From contig JANEZZ010001866.1 of assembly GCA_026122225.1 (NCBI GenBank), positions 806,001 to 870,000 of the forward strand: 64,000 nt of DNA. Reading direction: 5' to 3'. Below are positions 40,930 through 51,531 of this stretch, in pieces. Position 1 is the stretch's first letter; each line of letters opens with the position of its first letter. The translations under genes and the position numbers were made by a program. This DNA is from Heloderma charlesbogerti (taxonomy: Eukaryota > Chordata > Lepidosauria > Squamata > Helodermatidae). The notes below the pieces were generated by a model. The model did not search any database. It was not told the DNA's origin and saw only the letters and a list, made by a program, of their open reading frames with translations.

Positions 40930-41135
40930 CTGCAGCTATCCAATGTGGTGGTTAGAATGTTGGACCAGGACTGGGAAGACCAGACTCGGAAGGCCCACTC
41001 ATGAGGCCACCCACTCTCTCTCTGCGTCCACCTAGTCTACCTCACAGGTAAAATGGGAGAGGGAGGGGGGAGGAGAACCATGTGCACGTCCTTGAGGTTC
41101 TTGGAGGGAAATGTGGGCTATCAGTGCAAGAAATA
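40930..41135 (+). mobile_element. SINE (type 2)
   Basis: Plus orientation: head 'aatgtggtggttagaatgtt', 'ggaccaggactgggaagacc', body with 'ctacctcacaggtaaaatgg', 'gaaccatgtgcacgtcc', then 'atgtgggctatcagtgcaag'. Same family as 35,400-35,630. Confidence 0.65.
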
Positions 41136-41199
41136 ATAACATCTCATTAGGCCTAAGACATCAGGAACTCACATTCTTGTCTGTCCTCAACTGATGGTA

Positions 41200-41470
41200 G
41201 CAAGTGGAATTTCGGATCGAAAGACTCCTTCCTGCCTCTTCACATCTCTTCCCCTCTTGGCAGTGTGTATTTTTTAGTTTAATAGATACTAATGGGTGCA
41301 GGTCTCTCTCCTCATCAAGAGAGCACGGTTCCGTTTCCGAGGAATTGTCCCCAGCGACCTGGAACGCACTGGGAAGATTAATGAAGAAGTATCCAGTCTA
41401 TGAATGGTTGCGTGGATGTGTGATGGATGCCCGCTTCCCGCCATAAATCCTCTTATGGAAGGCCAGGCAG
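41200..41470. promoter_or_regulatory. Candidate conserved non-coding element
   Basis: Repeat-free. Contains 'ttttagtttaatagatacta', 'gggaagattaatgaag' and 'ccataaatcc'. One plus frame (41,204-41,446) ends KYPVYEWLRGCVMDARFPP, which looks protein-like but has no known domain or splice context, so an unrecognised exon cannot be excluded. Confidence 0.35.
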
Positions 41471-41479
41471 CTTATGGCG

Positions 41480-43250
41480 AAGGGTGCACCGGCAACGCTT
41501 CCTAATGTGGAAAAGGTCAGTGGGATAAAGAAGAGGTGGCAGCCACAATGAAGATGGATTTGGTTTGATTCGCAGCCAAGCAGTCTCTCTGAATTTCCCC
41601 CATATCATGTCGACGATGAACCTTCGATGGACCAGCAGAAATTTATGGGTTGAACGTAGGAAACAAGGTGATGAAACTGGGGAACGTGCTTCTGTTTGTT
41701 CCTGTCTAGTTTGGGACCCCAAATCACTGATTACAAGGTTTGGGATTGCTATGAAATGTTCCAGATTATAACGGGATATAAGAAGGTCTCAAAAGGGAAG
41801 TTGTTTTTGCCAAAGCTTTTGTAGGTTGCAGAAAGTGACAATCCTCAGCAATTCTTCAGGAAGAGCTGCAAACAGAGGCAAAAATTCTTGTCCATTAAGA
41901 GGGAGGGCAGGAAACTTTCCTTCACTCTGAACTGATGTTGTGACATCCCCACTTAGCAAAATCTGATTGGCTATGTGGTGTCCCATCCAGAGGGCGGTCA
42001 CGAAGCATGACCCTTGGTCTTGACTGACACAGTGGCATCATCACATAGTCAGATCTGATTATGTGGTGTTGTCATGCAGTTGTGATGTCAGAATATATGC
42101 TTAGGTATGTTCTAAATCCACTGAAAGGAAAATGGAGGAAAGTCATGGGATGGAGGGAAAGGGATGCTGACCCTGAGGTGCTTTCTCCGTGAGCAGGCAA
42201 TCCACCTCAGCAGCCCCTCAGGCACCACAGTGCAGCCAGTCCCTAGGTGTGATGAGGTCATGCGCAGGGCCCCTGGCATCAGGCCTGCGCCACCAGGGGC
42301 CACATTACACCAGCACAGCAATCCATCACTTTATCAGTGCCACACTGGACTCCAAAAGTAGGCAAAGTGGGCAAAATTAAGTGCAGTTTGACCCACACCC
42401 ACAAGACCATAGGGAGCCGTCTTGTGCTGGTGCAACGTAAAGACAGCACACATGACAAATATGCACTCTGGAAAACAAGTTGCGAGCAGGGATTGCTGCA
42501 GCCTCCAGTGGACCTCAGATGTTCCCAACTTTTTTGCACCCGTTGCTGGATTCTCAGCTGAGAGAGACCTCTGCAAAATTTTACTTCCCTGGGATCCCTA
42601 CATGTCACTCCAGCCTTTGCAGATGAGAGTTTATGGGTCTACACAATCACCCCCCACCCCCAAGGGAATGGATGGGAAGACATGACAAAAAGGTGCCATA
42701 TGGCTCTAAAACTCTGGGCAGCTTTCAGCGGACAGGAAAAAACACCTCTGGTTTATGCTCCTAGTTCAAAGCACCATCCTGGGAGTGGAACTGAGAAGAG
42801 GGGCAGGCCCTTTGAACTGCAGCCCCCCTCCCGACACACTTTGGGGTAATTGCTCACTACTGTCGGATGTCGTCTCACTGTGATTTCCTTCGGTTCCCCT
42901 TAGATCTTTCCAAATGGCCACCACTTGTCTACAACAGTGTGTGTCCCCTGCCACCTGGTGTCTGGGTTTCTGCTTTGTGTGGTCTCCCCTTCTGCACTCC
43001 AGCCTCTTTGCTGAATCATAAAATCATAGCATCAGATGTCTTTCCAACCATTTAGAAGTCTTTGGAAGTCCAGATGTCTTTCTAACCATTTCGCTCCACC
43101 ATACTCATCTCTTCCTTCTCACATTCTGTTTAGGAGACTCACCTCCAGTTGGTTATAGTATGTTCCCTGTATTCTGCATTTTGCTGTTTTGATTCATTCT
43201 GTAATTTGTGCTATGATTTGTTATGACCTGTTGGAACAATTACATATCTA
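41480..43250. other. Unassigned stretch
   Basis: No recognised repeat family or gene. Several short frames without domains. Confidence 0.3.
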
Positions 43251-43275
43251 TTATCTTCAAACGTATTCATTCTCT

Positions 43276-43790
43276 CACTCAGCCTTCCCCAACCTGGTGC
43301 CTACCAGATGTTTTGGACTTCAACTCCCATCAGCCCCAGTCAGCATGGCCAATGGCCAGGAATGCTGGGAGTTGTAGTCTAAAACACCAGGAATGCACTC
43401 AGTTGGGAAAGCCTAACTCCTGCTTATCTTTCACCACCAACTCCTCTATATTCTCCTGCTTAAAGTCTTTGGCTGGGTTCACATCTAATGACAATCCAGA
43501 ACATGGGTTGAGTATGGGTTGTCATTGAATTTTGGTTTGTTGTTGAATCATGCCTTGTTGCTATGTGTGAACCCTGCACTATAGTTTAACTATGGGTCGT
43601 TAACCATGAACAACCCAGAGTTCACAACCCAACAGCAAACCATGGGTTCTCTTCCTGGGTTGTTTATGGTTAACAACCCATTGTTAAACCATAGTGCAGG
43701 GTTCTCACGTAATGACAACCCACAATTCAGTGACAACCTGTACTCAACCCGTACTCTGGACTGTCATTCCATGTGAACCAGGCCGTTGGA
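43276..43790. mobile_element. Composite foldback element (MITE arms plus 320-bp palindrome)
   Basis: A ~145-bp MITE (43,276-43,420) is followed by a ~45-bp linker, then a large imperfect palindrome at 43,468-43,788 whose ends read 'tgggttcacatctaatgac' and, inverted, 'tggttcacatggaatgac'. The centre is near 43,630. The same three parts occur in the same order at 60,800-61,130. Confidence 0.7.
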
Positions 43791-44079
43791 TGTTTCCAGA
43801 TGGAGGACTCGTAGTGCTACCACAAAATGGCATTATGCAGCTCTTCCATCTTTTCCTCCTTAACAGCTCTTTTTTTTCAGATAAGAAAAAAGACAGAAGC
43901 AGCAGTGGGAAAATTCAGGAGGGTTACAAATGGAAGACGACACAGTCTGGACCCCTTGTAAAATTCCGTGAACAAGGCAGGGCAACTGCACAATAAAAGC
44001 CTCGCCTGAATCCAACCTTGTATTCTCAACAGAACACACAAAACTAAGAGGAGTCCTGCAGATGGATTAGAGCAAATCT

Positions 44080-44310
44080 CCATCAACCGGAGCATTCAGC
44101 TTCCAATGATGGCCAGCCACTGCCAGATGCCTCACAGAAGCCCACAAGTAGGACAAGATGGTAACCGCTTCCCTTCGGTTGCTTGGCCCCAGAATCTGCT
44201 CCTCAGAGCTACAGAGCTGCTGCATTTCTCTTATCCCTTTTAAACACTATCTAAGCTAGTGGCTATCTCCACATCCAGTGGCAAAAGGCAATTAATCCCA
44301 CACATTAATT
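44080..44310 (-). mobile_element. CR1-group repeat (type B), diverged
   Basis: 'ggccagccactgccagatgc', 'agaagcccacaagtaggaca' and 'cacattaattatgtggtgtg' follow the order of the copy at 62,840-63,240. Confidence 0.5.
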
Positions 44311-44349
44311 ATGTGGTGTGCTTGTTGGTCTGTTGTTAAACCCTGTCTT

Positions 44350-44690
44350 TTCTCTCTCTCCTGCATCCTCTTGCTTTTTCACCCATTGCTTCTTATCAAT
44401 GAAACTCTTTAACAGCTAATATCTGTTCAATTGATTCTCTTCTTAAAACAAGTGAACAAAAACTTGAGGCTTATTTATTCATTTTTTTCAGCTGCTCTAC
44501 ATCTAATAGTTTTGGGTCTTTTTCTCCTCCAGATGAAAGCTTTGTTTTATTTTATTTTGTTTCCTGTCTAAATTGGACTGCAAACCTGTTGGGGAGAGCT
44601 TGCGTTTTTTGCCACACCTTGTTTTTAGGTGATCGACAATGAATGAATGAATGAATGAATGAATACATATTGCCGTTTTAACTAATCATC
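44350..44690 (+). mobile_element. Repeat 3' tail with ATGA microsatellite
   Basis: 'ttgtttcctgtctaaattgg' and a following AT-rich segment resemble the tails at 24.1 and 25.6 kb. The tandem AATG/ATGA run is at about 44,638-44,664. Confidence 0.45.
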
Positions 44691-44698
44691 ATTTAGAA

Positions 44699-45021
44699 CA
44701 GGGGTGCAGACCCTCAGGCCCACAGGTTAAATCCAGCCTGCCTAGAATCCCAAGCTGCAAGGGTCCCCAGATGGCCACACCCCCATCCCCAACTACCCAC
44801 AGTTTGGTGCTCTCTGGCTTTTGCACAGGGTTTCCTCATTCTAAAAGGCTGAAATGCCTCTGCTAAGGCTTAGTTACTGGCAGGAAGAGCTTCTGGTCTT
44901 TGGCTTATTTGCCTTGGGCCTGGCCCCATTTTGCCTTCTGACCCATCACTGGGATGTGGCTCCCGAGAGCTTCTCCAAAACTGAATTTGGCCCTCTGGCT
45001 GAGAGAGGTTCAACACCCCTG
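44699..45021. mobile_element. hAT-like non-autonomous element with 8-bp duplication
   Basis: 323 bp, 'caggggtgcagaccctcagg' to 'gaggttcaacacccctg'. Flanks atttagaa (44,691-44,698) and atatagaa (45,022-45,029) match at 7 of 8. Terminal 10 bases are inverted repeats with one or two changes. No transposase. Confidence 0.85.
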
Positions 45022-45039
45022 ATATAGAAGGAAGAACAT

Positions 45040-45152
45040 AAACCCTGCTGATTTTATACACTCCTCACCTGCAAAATGGAGGAGGAAGAGGAGGAACTTA
45101 CAAGCTGCCTTGAGTTTGTTGCAAGAGGAAAAAAAGTGGGATATAAATGTAA
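45040..45152 (+). mobile_element. SINE (type 2) 3' end, target of a BovB insertion
   Basis: 'ctcacctgcaaaatggagga', 'caagctgccttgagtttg' and 'gtgggatataaatgtaa' form the 3' end of the type 2 SINE. The AT tail continues after BovB at 48,383-48,420. Confidence 0.7.
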
Positions 45153-45207
45153 TTGTTGTTCAGTCGTTCAGTCGTGTCCGACTCTTCATGACCCCATGGA
45201 CCATAGA

Positions 45208-46892
45208 TCACCAGGCCTTCCTGTCCTCCGCTCTCTCCCGGAGTGTGCTCAAGTCCATATTCATTGCATCGGTAATGCTATCTCGCCATCTCATCCTCTG
45301 CCATCCCCTTCTCCTTTTGCCTTCAGTCTTTCCCAGCATCAGGGTCTTTTCCAGAGAGTTTTCTCTTCGCATTAAGTAGCCAAAATATTGGAGCTTCAGC
45401 TTCAGTATCTGTCCTTCCAATGAGCACTCAGGGTTGATTTCCTTTAGGATGGAATGATTTGACCTCCTTGCAGTCCAGGGGACTCGTAAGAGTCTTCTCC
45501 AGCACCACAGTTCAAAAGCATCAATTATTCGGCGCTCAGCCTTCCTTATAGTCCAGCTCTCACAGCCATACGTTACTACTGGGAAAACCATAGCTTTGAT
45601 TAGACGGACCTTTGTCGGCAAGGTGATGTCTCTGCTTCTTACTGTGCTGTCGAGGTTTGCCATAGCTTTCCTCCCAAGGAGCAAGCGTCTTTTAATTTCA
45701 TGGCTACAGTCACCGTCTGCGGTGATCTTGCAGCCCAAGAAAATAAAATCTGTCACTGCTTCCATTTCTTCCCCTTCTATATGCCAGGAAGTGATGGGGC
45801 CAGATGCCATGATCTTCGTTTTTTTAATGTTGAGTTTCAGACCAGCTTTTGCACTCTCCTCTTTCACCCTCAACAAGAGGCTCTTGAGATCCTCTTCGCT
45901 TTCTGCCATTAGAGTGGTATCATCTGCGTATCTGAGGTTGTTGATAATTCTCCCGGCAATCTTAATTCCGACCTGTGATTCATCCAACCCGGCATTTCTC
46001 ATGATGTACTCTGCATATAAGTTAAATAAGCAGGGCGACAATATGCAGCCTTGTCGTACTCCTTTCCCAATTTTGAACCAATCGGTTGTTCTACGGCTGG
46101 TTCTTACTATTGCTTCTTGACCCTCGTACAGGTTTCTCAGGAGACAGGTAAGGTGGTCTGGTACCCCCATCTCTTTCAGAATTTGCCACAGTTTGTTGTG
46201 ATCCACACAATCAAAGGCTTTAGCGTAGTCAATGAAGCAGAAATAGACGTTTTTTTCTGGAATTCTCTTGCTTTCTCCATGATCCAGCGAATGTTGGCGA
46301 TTTGATCTCTAGTTCCTCTGCCTCTTCGAAACCCAGCTTGTACTTCTGGTAGTTCTCGGTTCGCATACTGCTGAAGCCTAGCTTGTAGGATTTTGAGCAT
46401 CACCTTGCTGGCATGTGAAATGAGCACAATTGTGCGGTAGTTTGAACACTCTCTGGCATTGCCCTTCTTTGGAACTGGAATGTAAACTGACCTTTTCCAG
46501 TCTTGTGGCCACTGCTGTGGCCACTGCTGAGTGTTCCAAATGTGTTGGCATATTGAGTACAGCACTTTAACAGCATCGTCTTTTAGGATTTTAAATAGCT
46601 CAGCTGGAATACTGTCATCTCCGCTAGCTTTGTTGTTAGTAATGCTTCCTAAGGCCCACTTGACTTCACTGTCTAGGATGTCCGGCTCAAGTTCAGTGAC
46701 CACACTCTCATGGCTATCAGGGACATTCGGATCTTTCCTGTATAGTTCTCCTGTGTATTCTTTCCACCTCTTCCTAATCTCCTCTGCTTCTGTTAGGTCC
46801 CTGCCTTCTTTGTCCTTTATCATGCCCGTCTTTGCACAAAACGTTCCCTTGAGATCTCCGATTTTCTTGAAGAGATCTCTAGTCTTTCCCAT
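45208..46892 (-). pseudogene. BovB reverse transcriptase region (copy 3), frameshifted
   Basis: The upstream frame (46,892-46,176) holds MGKTRDLFKKIGDLKG, the conserved GDDSIPAELFKIL and NYRTIVLISHASKVMLKIL, and leaves the RT frame at a T-run (seven T against five in copy 2). The downstream frame (46,206-45,208) starts at MDHNKLWQIL and has GVRQGCILSP, YADDTT and the C-terminal CESWTIRKAE region. The shift falls within the block carrying the first catalytic Asp. Confidence 0.88.
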
Positions 46893-46958
46893 TCTGTTCT
46901 TTTCCTCAATTTCTTTGCATTGTTCATTTAAGAAGGCCTTCTTGTCTCTCCTTGCTAT

Positions 46959-48317
46959 TCACTGGAACTCTGCATTCAGTTGGATATATCTTCCCCTTTC
47001 TCCCTTGCTTTTCGCTTCTCTTCTTTCCTCAGCTACTTGTAAAGCCTCATCAGACAGCCACTTGGCTTTCTTGTATTTCTTTTTCTTCGGGATGGATTGA
47101 GTTGCTGCCTCCTGAACAATGTTATGGACCTCCGTCCATAGTTCCTCAGGCACTCTGTCTATCAGGTCTAGTCCCTGAAATCTATTCCTCACCTCCACTG
47201 TATATTCATAAGGGATATGATTGAGGTCATACCGGAATGGTTTAGTGGTTTTCCCTACGTTCTTCAATTTAAGCTGAAATTTTGCAACAAGAAGCTCATG
47301 ATCTGAGCCACAGTCAGCTCCAGATCTTGTTTTTACTGACTGCATAGAGCTTCTCCATCTTTGGCTGCAAAGGACATAATCCATCTGATTTCGATATTGA
47401 CCATCTGGTGATGTCCATGTGTAGAGTCGCCTCTTGTGCTGTTGGAAAAGAGTGTTTGCTATGATCAGCGTGTTCTCTTGGCAAAACTCTATTAGCCTTT
47501 GTCCTGCTTCATTTTGTACACCAAGGCCATGCCTGCCTGTTATCCAGGTGATTTCTTGACTTCCTACTTTAGCATTCCAATCCCCTACGATGAAGAGGAC
47601 ATCTTTTTTTGGTGTTAGTTCTAGAAGGTGTTGTAGGTCTTCATAGAACCGATCAGCCTCAGCTTCTTTGGCCTGAGTGGTTGGGGCATAGACTTGAATT
47701 ACTGTGATGTTGAATGGTTTGCCTTGGATTCGTACTGAGATCATTCTGTCGTTTTTGAGATTGTACCCCAGTACTGCTTTTCCCAACCTTTTGTTGACTA
47801 TGAGTGCTACTCCTTTTCTTCTAAGGGATTCTTGCCCACAGTAGTAGATATGATGGTCACCTGAATTTAATTCGCCCATGCCTGTCCATTTTAGTGCGCT
47901 GATTCCCAAGATGTCGATGTTCAGTCTTGCCATCGCATGTTTCACCACCTCCAGCATACCTTGATTCATTGATCTGACATTCCACGTTCCTAAACAATAT
48001 TGTTCTTTACAGCATCAGATTTTCTTTTCACCACCAGACACATCCACAGCTGAGTGTCCTTTCGGCTTTGGCCCAGCCGCTTCACTCTTTCTGGCGCTAC
48101 TTGGGAATACCCTCTGCACTTCCCCAGTAGTATATTGGACACCTTCCGACCTGAGGGTCTCATCTTCCGGCGTCATTTCTTTTAGCCTTGTGATACGTTC
48201 CATGGGGTTTTCTTGGCAAGAATCCTGGAGTGGGTTGCCATTTCCTTCTCCAGTGGACCAGATTTTGTCAGAACTCTCTGCCATGACCTGTCCGTCTTGG
48301 GTGGCCCTGCGCGGCAT
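46959..48317 (-). pseudogene. BovB endonuclease region (copy 3), one nonsense codon
   Basis: From the ATG at 48,317 the frame runs to GGEKKI and a TGA at 48,015-48,017, where copy 2 has CGA (Arg): a C-to-T change at a CpG. Beyond it the same frame continues with CLGTWNVRSMNQG, GDWNAKVGSQE, DYVLCSQRW and GSDHELLV, covering the complete endonuclease fold including the SDH motif that is out of frame in copy 2. A second stop follows AEFQ at about 46,957. Confidence 0.88.
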
Positions 48318-48504
48318 AGCTTATGGCTTCACTGAGTTACGCAAGCCCCTTCACCACAACAAGGCAGTGATCCATGAAGGGGATAAATGTAACATAAATC
48401 AATAATAAAAATAAAACAAAATTAAGTAGGACTACCCAGCTTCAGGCTCTCCTCTCCCTGCCGCAGAGTAACAGATGGAATCCAGCTCATCTCTCTTTCT
48501 TTTA

Positions 48505-48595
48505 TTCCTACAGCAGCCTTCCCCAACCTGATGTTCTCCAGATGTGTTGGACTACAGCTCCCATCATTCCCAGCCCAGTTGCGGAAGGATGTCCT
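48505..48595. mobile_element. hAT-like MITE, left arm
   Basis: 'cagccttccccaacctgatg' and 'ggactacagctcccatcat' are the left arm; the right arm is missing or degraded. Confidence 0.6.
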
Positions 48596-48779
48596 AGCAA
48601 CATCCCCCAGGATCTGGGTCTGTTTTGGCACATCCATAGTTTCTTTCTGGTGTGGTTGGGAAATGATTATTCACCACTCCTCATCTGTCCTTTCTCAGTG
48701 ATGTGGCTTCAACGGAAGCCTCATGCCCCAGAGATGGACAGTGCATGGGGTTTTCCATACACAAGAGCACTTTTAGCGC

Positions 48780-48897
48780 TTCTGTTGTCCCCAAAGAAGA
48801 GAACGAGACAACAGGCAGGTGGGGGCGGGGGGGGGCTGGCCTGTGGGCTTTCCCAGCTCTCTGACTTCCATACGCCTTGCCTGGAGGAGCCCAACTC
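48780..48897. repeat. Dispersed repeat, copy a (pairs with 52,888-52,999)
   Basis: About 110 bp nearly identical to the partner: 'tctgttgtccccaaagaaga', a G-run, then 'tggcctgtgggctttcccag' and 'ccatacgccttgcctggagg'. The match stops after 'ggagcccaact'. It does not fit any repeat family I recognise. Confidence 0.75.
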
Positions 48898-49189
48898 TAT
48901 GTCTGTTTGAAACTTTCGGACAATAGCCTCTGATGTTTTTAAGGCTTGGTAGATATAAAGCTCTACCTTTGTTTTTAAGCAAATAGTTGAAAAAGGTACA
49001 GAAATGCACTGCTGACACATTTTCAGGCTATTCACCGCAATAATCATGATAGCTAGAAACTTCATTAAACAAAGAAGCAGAAAAGAATGAAAGTGGGGAG
49101 CAGGGGGTTTCCCACCCAAATCCCACCCCCAGGGCTAGTGTACTGAATATGGCTCTCCCTTCTCGAGAATGCTCACACACCATTAACCT

Positions 49190-49480
49190 GGCCATCTTTT
49201 CAGGCTTGGGAAATGGGACAGGTGGAAACTTGAGCAGGGAATAAATTATCTCTGCGGCCGGCGTGCGCACACTGAAGACTCCTCGAGGTGCTCAATTATC
49301 TCCCTGCAACTCACACAATGCCCCAGTGCACAGTCCCAATTAAACTTTGCCTTGAAAACAATTTAAACACCATTACAGCGTTTCCATTTTGGATTGCGTT
49401 ATCTGCATTTATTATCTCAAGACCGATTTCCATCAGGTCAGACCTCAGTCATTAGGAAGAGGTGCATCTGCAGGGCTCAC
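49190..49480. promoter_or_regulatory. Candidate conserved non-coding element
   Basis: Repeat-free, with repeated ATTAT/ATTA cores: 'gaataaattatctctgc' near 49,239, 'gctcaattatctccctgc' near 49,289, 'cccaattaaactttg' near 49,335, 'gcatttattatctcaag' near 49,405 and 'cagtcattagg' near 49,447. Two copies of AATTATCTC 50 bp apart are notable. Confidence 0.42.
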
Positions 49481-49639
49481 AGCGCAAGGCTACCAAGAGC
49501 TGCACATCTCGCCGAGGTGGAGTGGCTGCATTCTTGCCCTGAACCTGGCTGTTCCCAGCTCCCATGCCGGCAGAATGGCCCCCTGGCTAAAACTGGCCCA
49601 GGGCGATCACCTGCAGGTGCCAACTCAGCATTGCTGGCT

Positions 49640-49880
49640 GGAGGCTGATGGGAGTTGTGGTCTGACACATATGGACGGCAGCAGGTTGGGGAAGGCTGTC
49701 GTAGTCGATGGCTATTAGTCATCGTGGCTATAAGGTCCAGAGGCAGGCTGTCCCTGGATACTAGTCACTGGCCAGCGACCATGGGAGAGGGTGGATGCCT
49801 TCACGCCTTGCTTGTCAGCTTCCCAGAGGCATCTGGCGGGCCTGTGTAGGGAGCTGAATAGACAGGCCTCTGGTCTGTTG
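49640..49880 (+). mobile_element. MITE arm followed by CR1-group (type B) fragment
   Basis: 49,640-49,700 is a MITE right arm ('gatgggagttgtggtctgac', 'ggttggggaaggctg'). 49,700-49,880 ('gatggctattagtcatcg' to 'gaatagacaggcc') is the type B 3' part. Confidence 0.55.
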
Positions 49881-49929
49881 CAGCAGGGGCCTTCCAGTGT
49901 CCTGGGGATATGCAGCAGCAGCCAGGAAC

Positions 49930-49970
49930 AGAGGGAGCTGCCTTATACTGAGTCAGACCCCATGATGCCA
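49930..49970 (-). mobile_element. SINE (type 1) end fragment
   Basis: 'gagctgccttatactgagtc' and the following 'agacccc' are the 3' end of the type 1 SINE in reverse. Confidence 0.5.
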
Positions 49971-50549
49971 ATATTGGGGCAATTTGGTGGTCCTTCCGTT
50001 TCAAGGGTGGGAGGCAAATGGCTCCTGTTTTATGACTGCTTCCTTTTACAAGCTCTCCAGGCACCACTGGGAATTGCTTGCTTGTGTGAGACTTTGATCC
50101 TGAACGAAAACCTATCCCTGCAATATACTTTGAGTGCTGCTTGGCCAGCGGTGGTGGGAAGGTAATGGCTTTTGAGTTTTTTTTTAACCAGGAAACCAGG
50201 GGGAGTTCCATCCAGACTCTGAGGACAGTTTCGGGTGCTTTGTAGGTCATTGTGTGTGGAACTCACTGGAGAACCACATCACACTTGCCCAATTAAATTC
50301 AAGGTATTTTCTCTTCCCCTCATGGACTCCCACCAAGGAATAGTTGGGATTTAACATCCACTAGCTCAGTCAGCTGAACAGATAGCCAGTCATTTATTTA
50401 TCTAAACTATTTGCATCTCACCACACCGTCGCCGTTATTCTTAAGCACTCAGAGAGGGGTAGAACATTTTAAAAAACACACCCTGGGTAAGTCACTCAGC
50501 TGATCCAGCAAGTCCAGGATCCCCCTAATGTGCTTCCTAAACCATTGGC

Positions 50550-50860
50550 TGGCACCATGTATGCCCCGGCCGTGGGCTGCTAAGTTTTGGAGGTGCTGAG
50601 ATAACAATAAGCCAGATCCAGGTTTACTTACAAGGAGACTTTATTGAGTACTTACAACACACAGGTTGAGTACTTACAACACACAGGTACCCAACGGTTG
50701 GAGTTCAGAGAAGCTGTCTGATCCAACCTTGGGTAGGCCTGTGTGCTGTAAGTACTCAATAAAGTCTCATTGTAAGTAAACCTGGATCCGGCTTATCACT
50801 ATCTCAGCACCTCTAAATTCTGGAAGCCCACTCGGGGGCATACACACCACCACCCATAGA
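50550..50860. repeat. Head-to-head inverted repeat with AATAAA-containing arms
   Basis: Left arm about 50,555-50,690, right arm about 50,710-50,855. 'ggtgctgagataacaataag' pairs with 'cttatcactatctcagcacc'. The shared arm, read toward the right end, has 'gtaagtactcaataaagtct', which contains a polyadenylation signal. The left arm additionally has a ~22-bp tandem duplication (50,643-50,687). This resembles two inverted copies of a small LTR or gene-end segment, or a MITE. Confidence 0.7.
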
Positions 50861-51134
50861 TAGTAGAACTCTCCCTTCTAGAGACCCAGCTGTGCACTTC
50901 ACAGGCAGCCTATGGGACAAGAGTGTGCTGGCCTTAGAATCCACCCCGCCCAGGACCTTGGTCGTTCACGCAGTAAATGTATATTTATGGAGCAGAACAT
51001 CTAGAACAAGTAACCATCTGATAAAGAAGACTCAGTAATGGTTCTATCACCTAACTCAGCCATGCTGGTTGGGGATAATAGGAGTTGAAATCCAGCCCAG
51101 ATGAAGGGCACCTGTTTGGAGAAGGCTGAAGTAG

Positions 51135-51483
51135 ACATTATAAGCTTGGATAGAACGATATAAGGCTAGATAGACAATACAAGGCTGGATGGTCCCTCCT
51201 TGGGAAGGGACCTGTGCGAGGCAGCATCACCTATGCAAAGATCTTCCTGCCTCTCATCCTGAGGCTCCTTAAAGTCAGAATTCCACACACAACCGTTTGA
51301 TGCAAACAACACTGATGCCATTCTTGTGTTGTTCTTGTGGCATTTTGCTCTGTTAACTGAATATTTATACAGAGCAGGAAGCCATGATGTGCATGTTACC
51401 ATGGCCATCGCTGGAGTCTGAAATTTCTCCTTCCTTGGGAAGGGACCTTCATGATGGGAGCCTGAGACAAAAAGAAAGCCAGC

Positions 51484-51531
<48 letters not shown>

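Larger units (their letters stand above)
45153..48382 (-). mobile_element. RTE-BovB LINE copy 3, full-length, with perfect target duplication
   Basis: A 3,230-bp minus-strand element. The 10-bp repeats ataaatgtaa at 45,143-45,152 and 48,383-48,392 are identical. The 5' end (48,382) and 3' end agree with copy 2. The ORF is damaged at three places: a stop at 48,015-48,017, a stop near 46,957 and a +2 frameshift in a T-run near 46,250. It also has an in-frame 12-bp tandem duplication near 46,505-46,529. The low divergence from copy 2 suggests a comparatively recent burst. Confidence 0.95.

Noticed and set aside
51485..51529. GA repeat as a regulatory element
   Set aside because: An ordinary microsatellite. 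Similar runs at 27.3, 29.5, 34.8, 57.1, 59.3 and 59.8 kb show it is part of the background.
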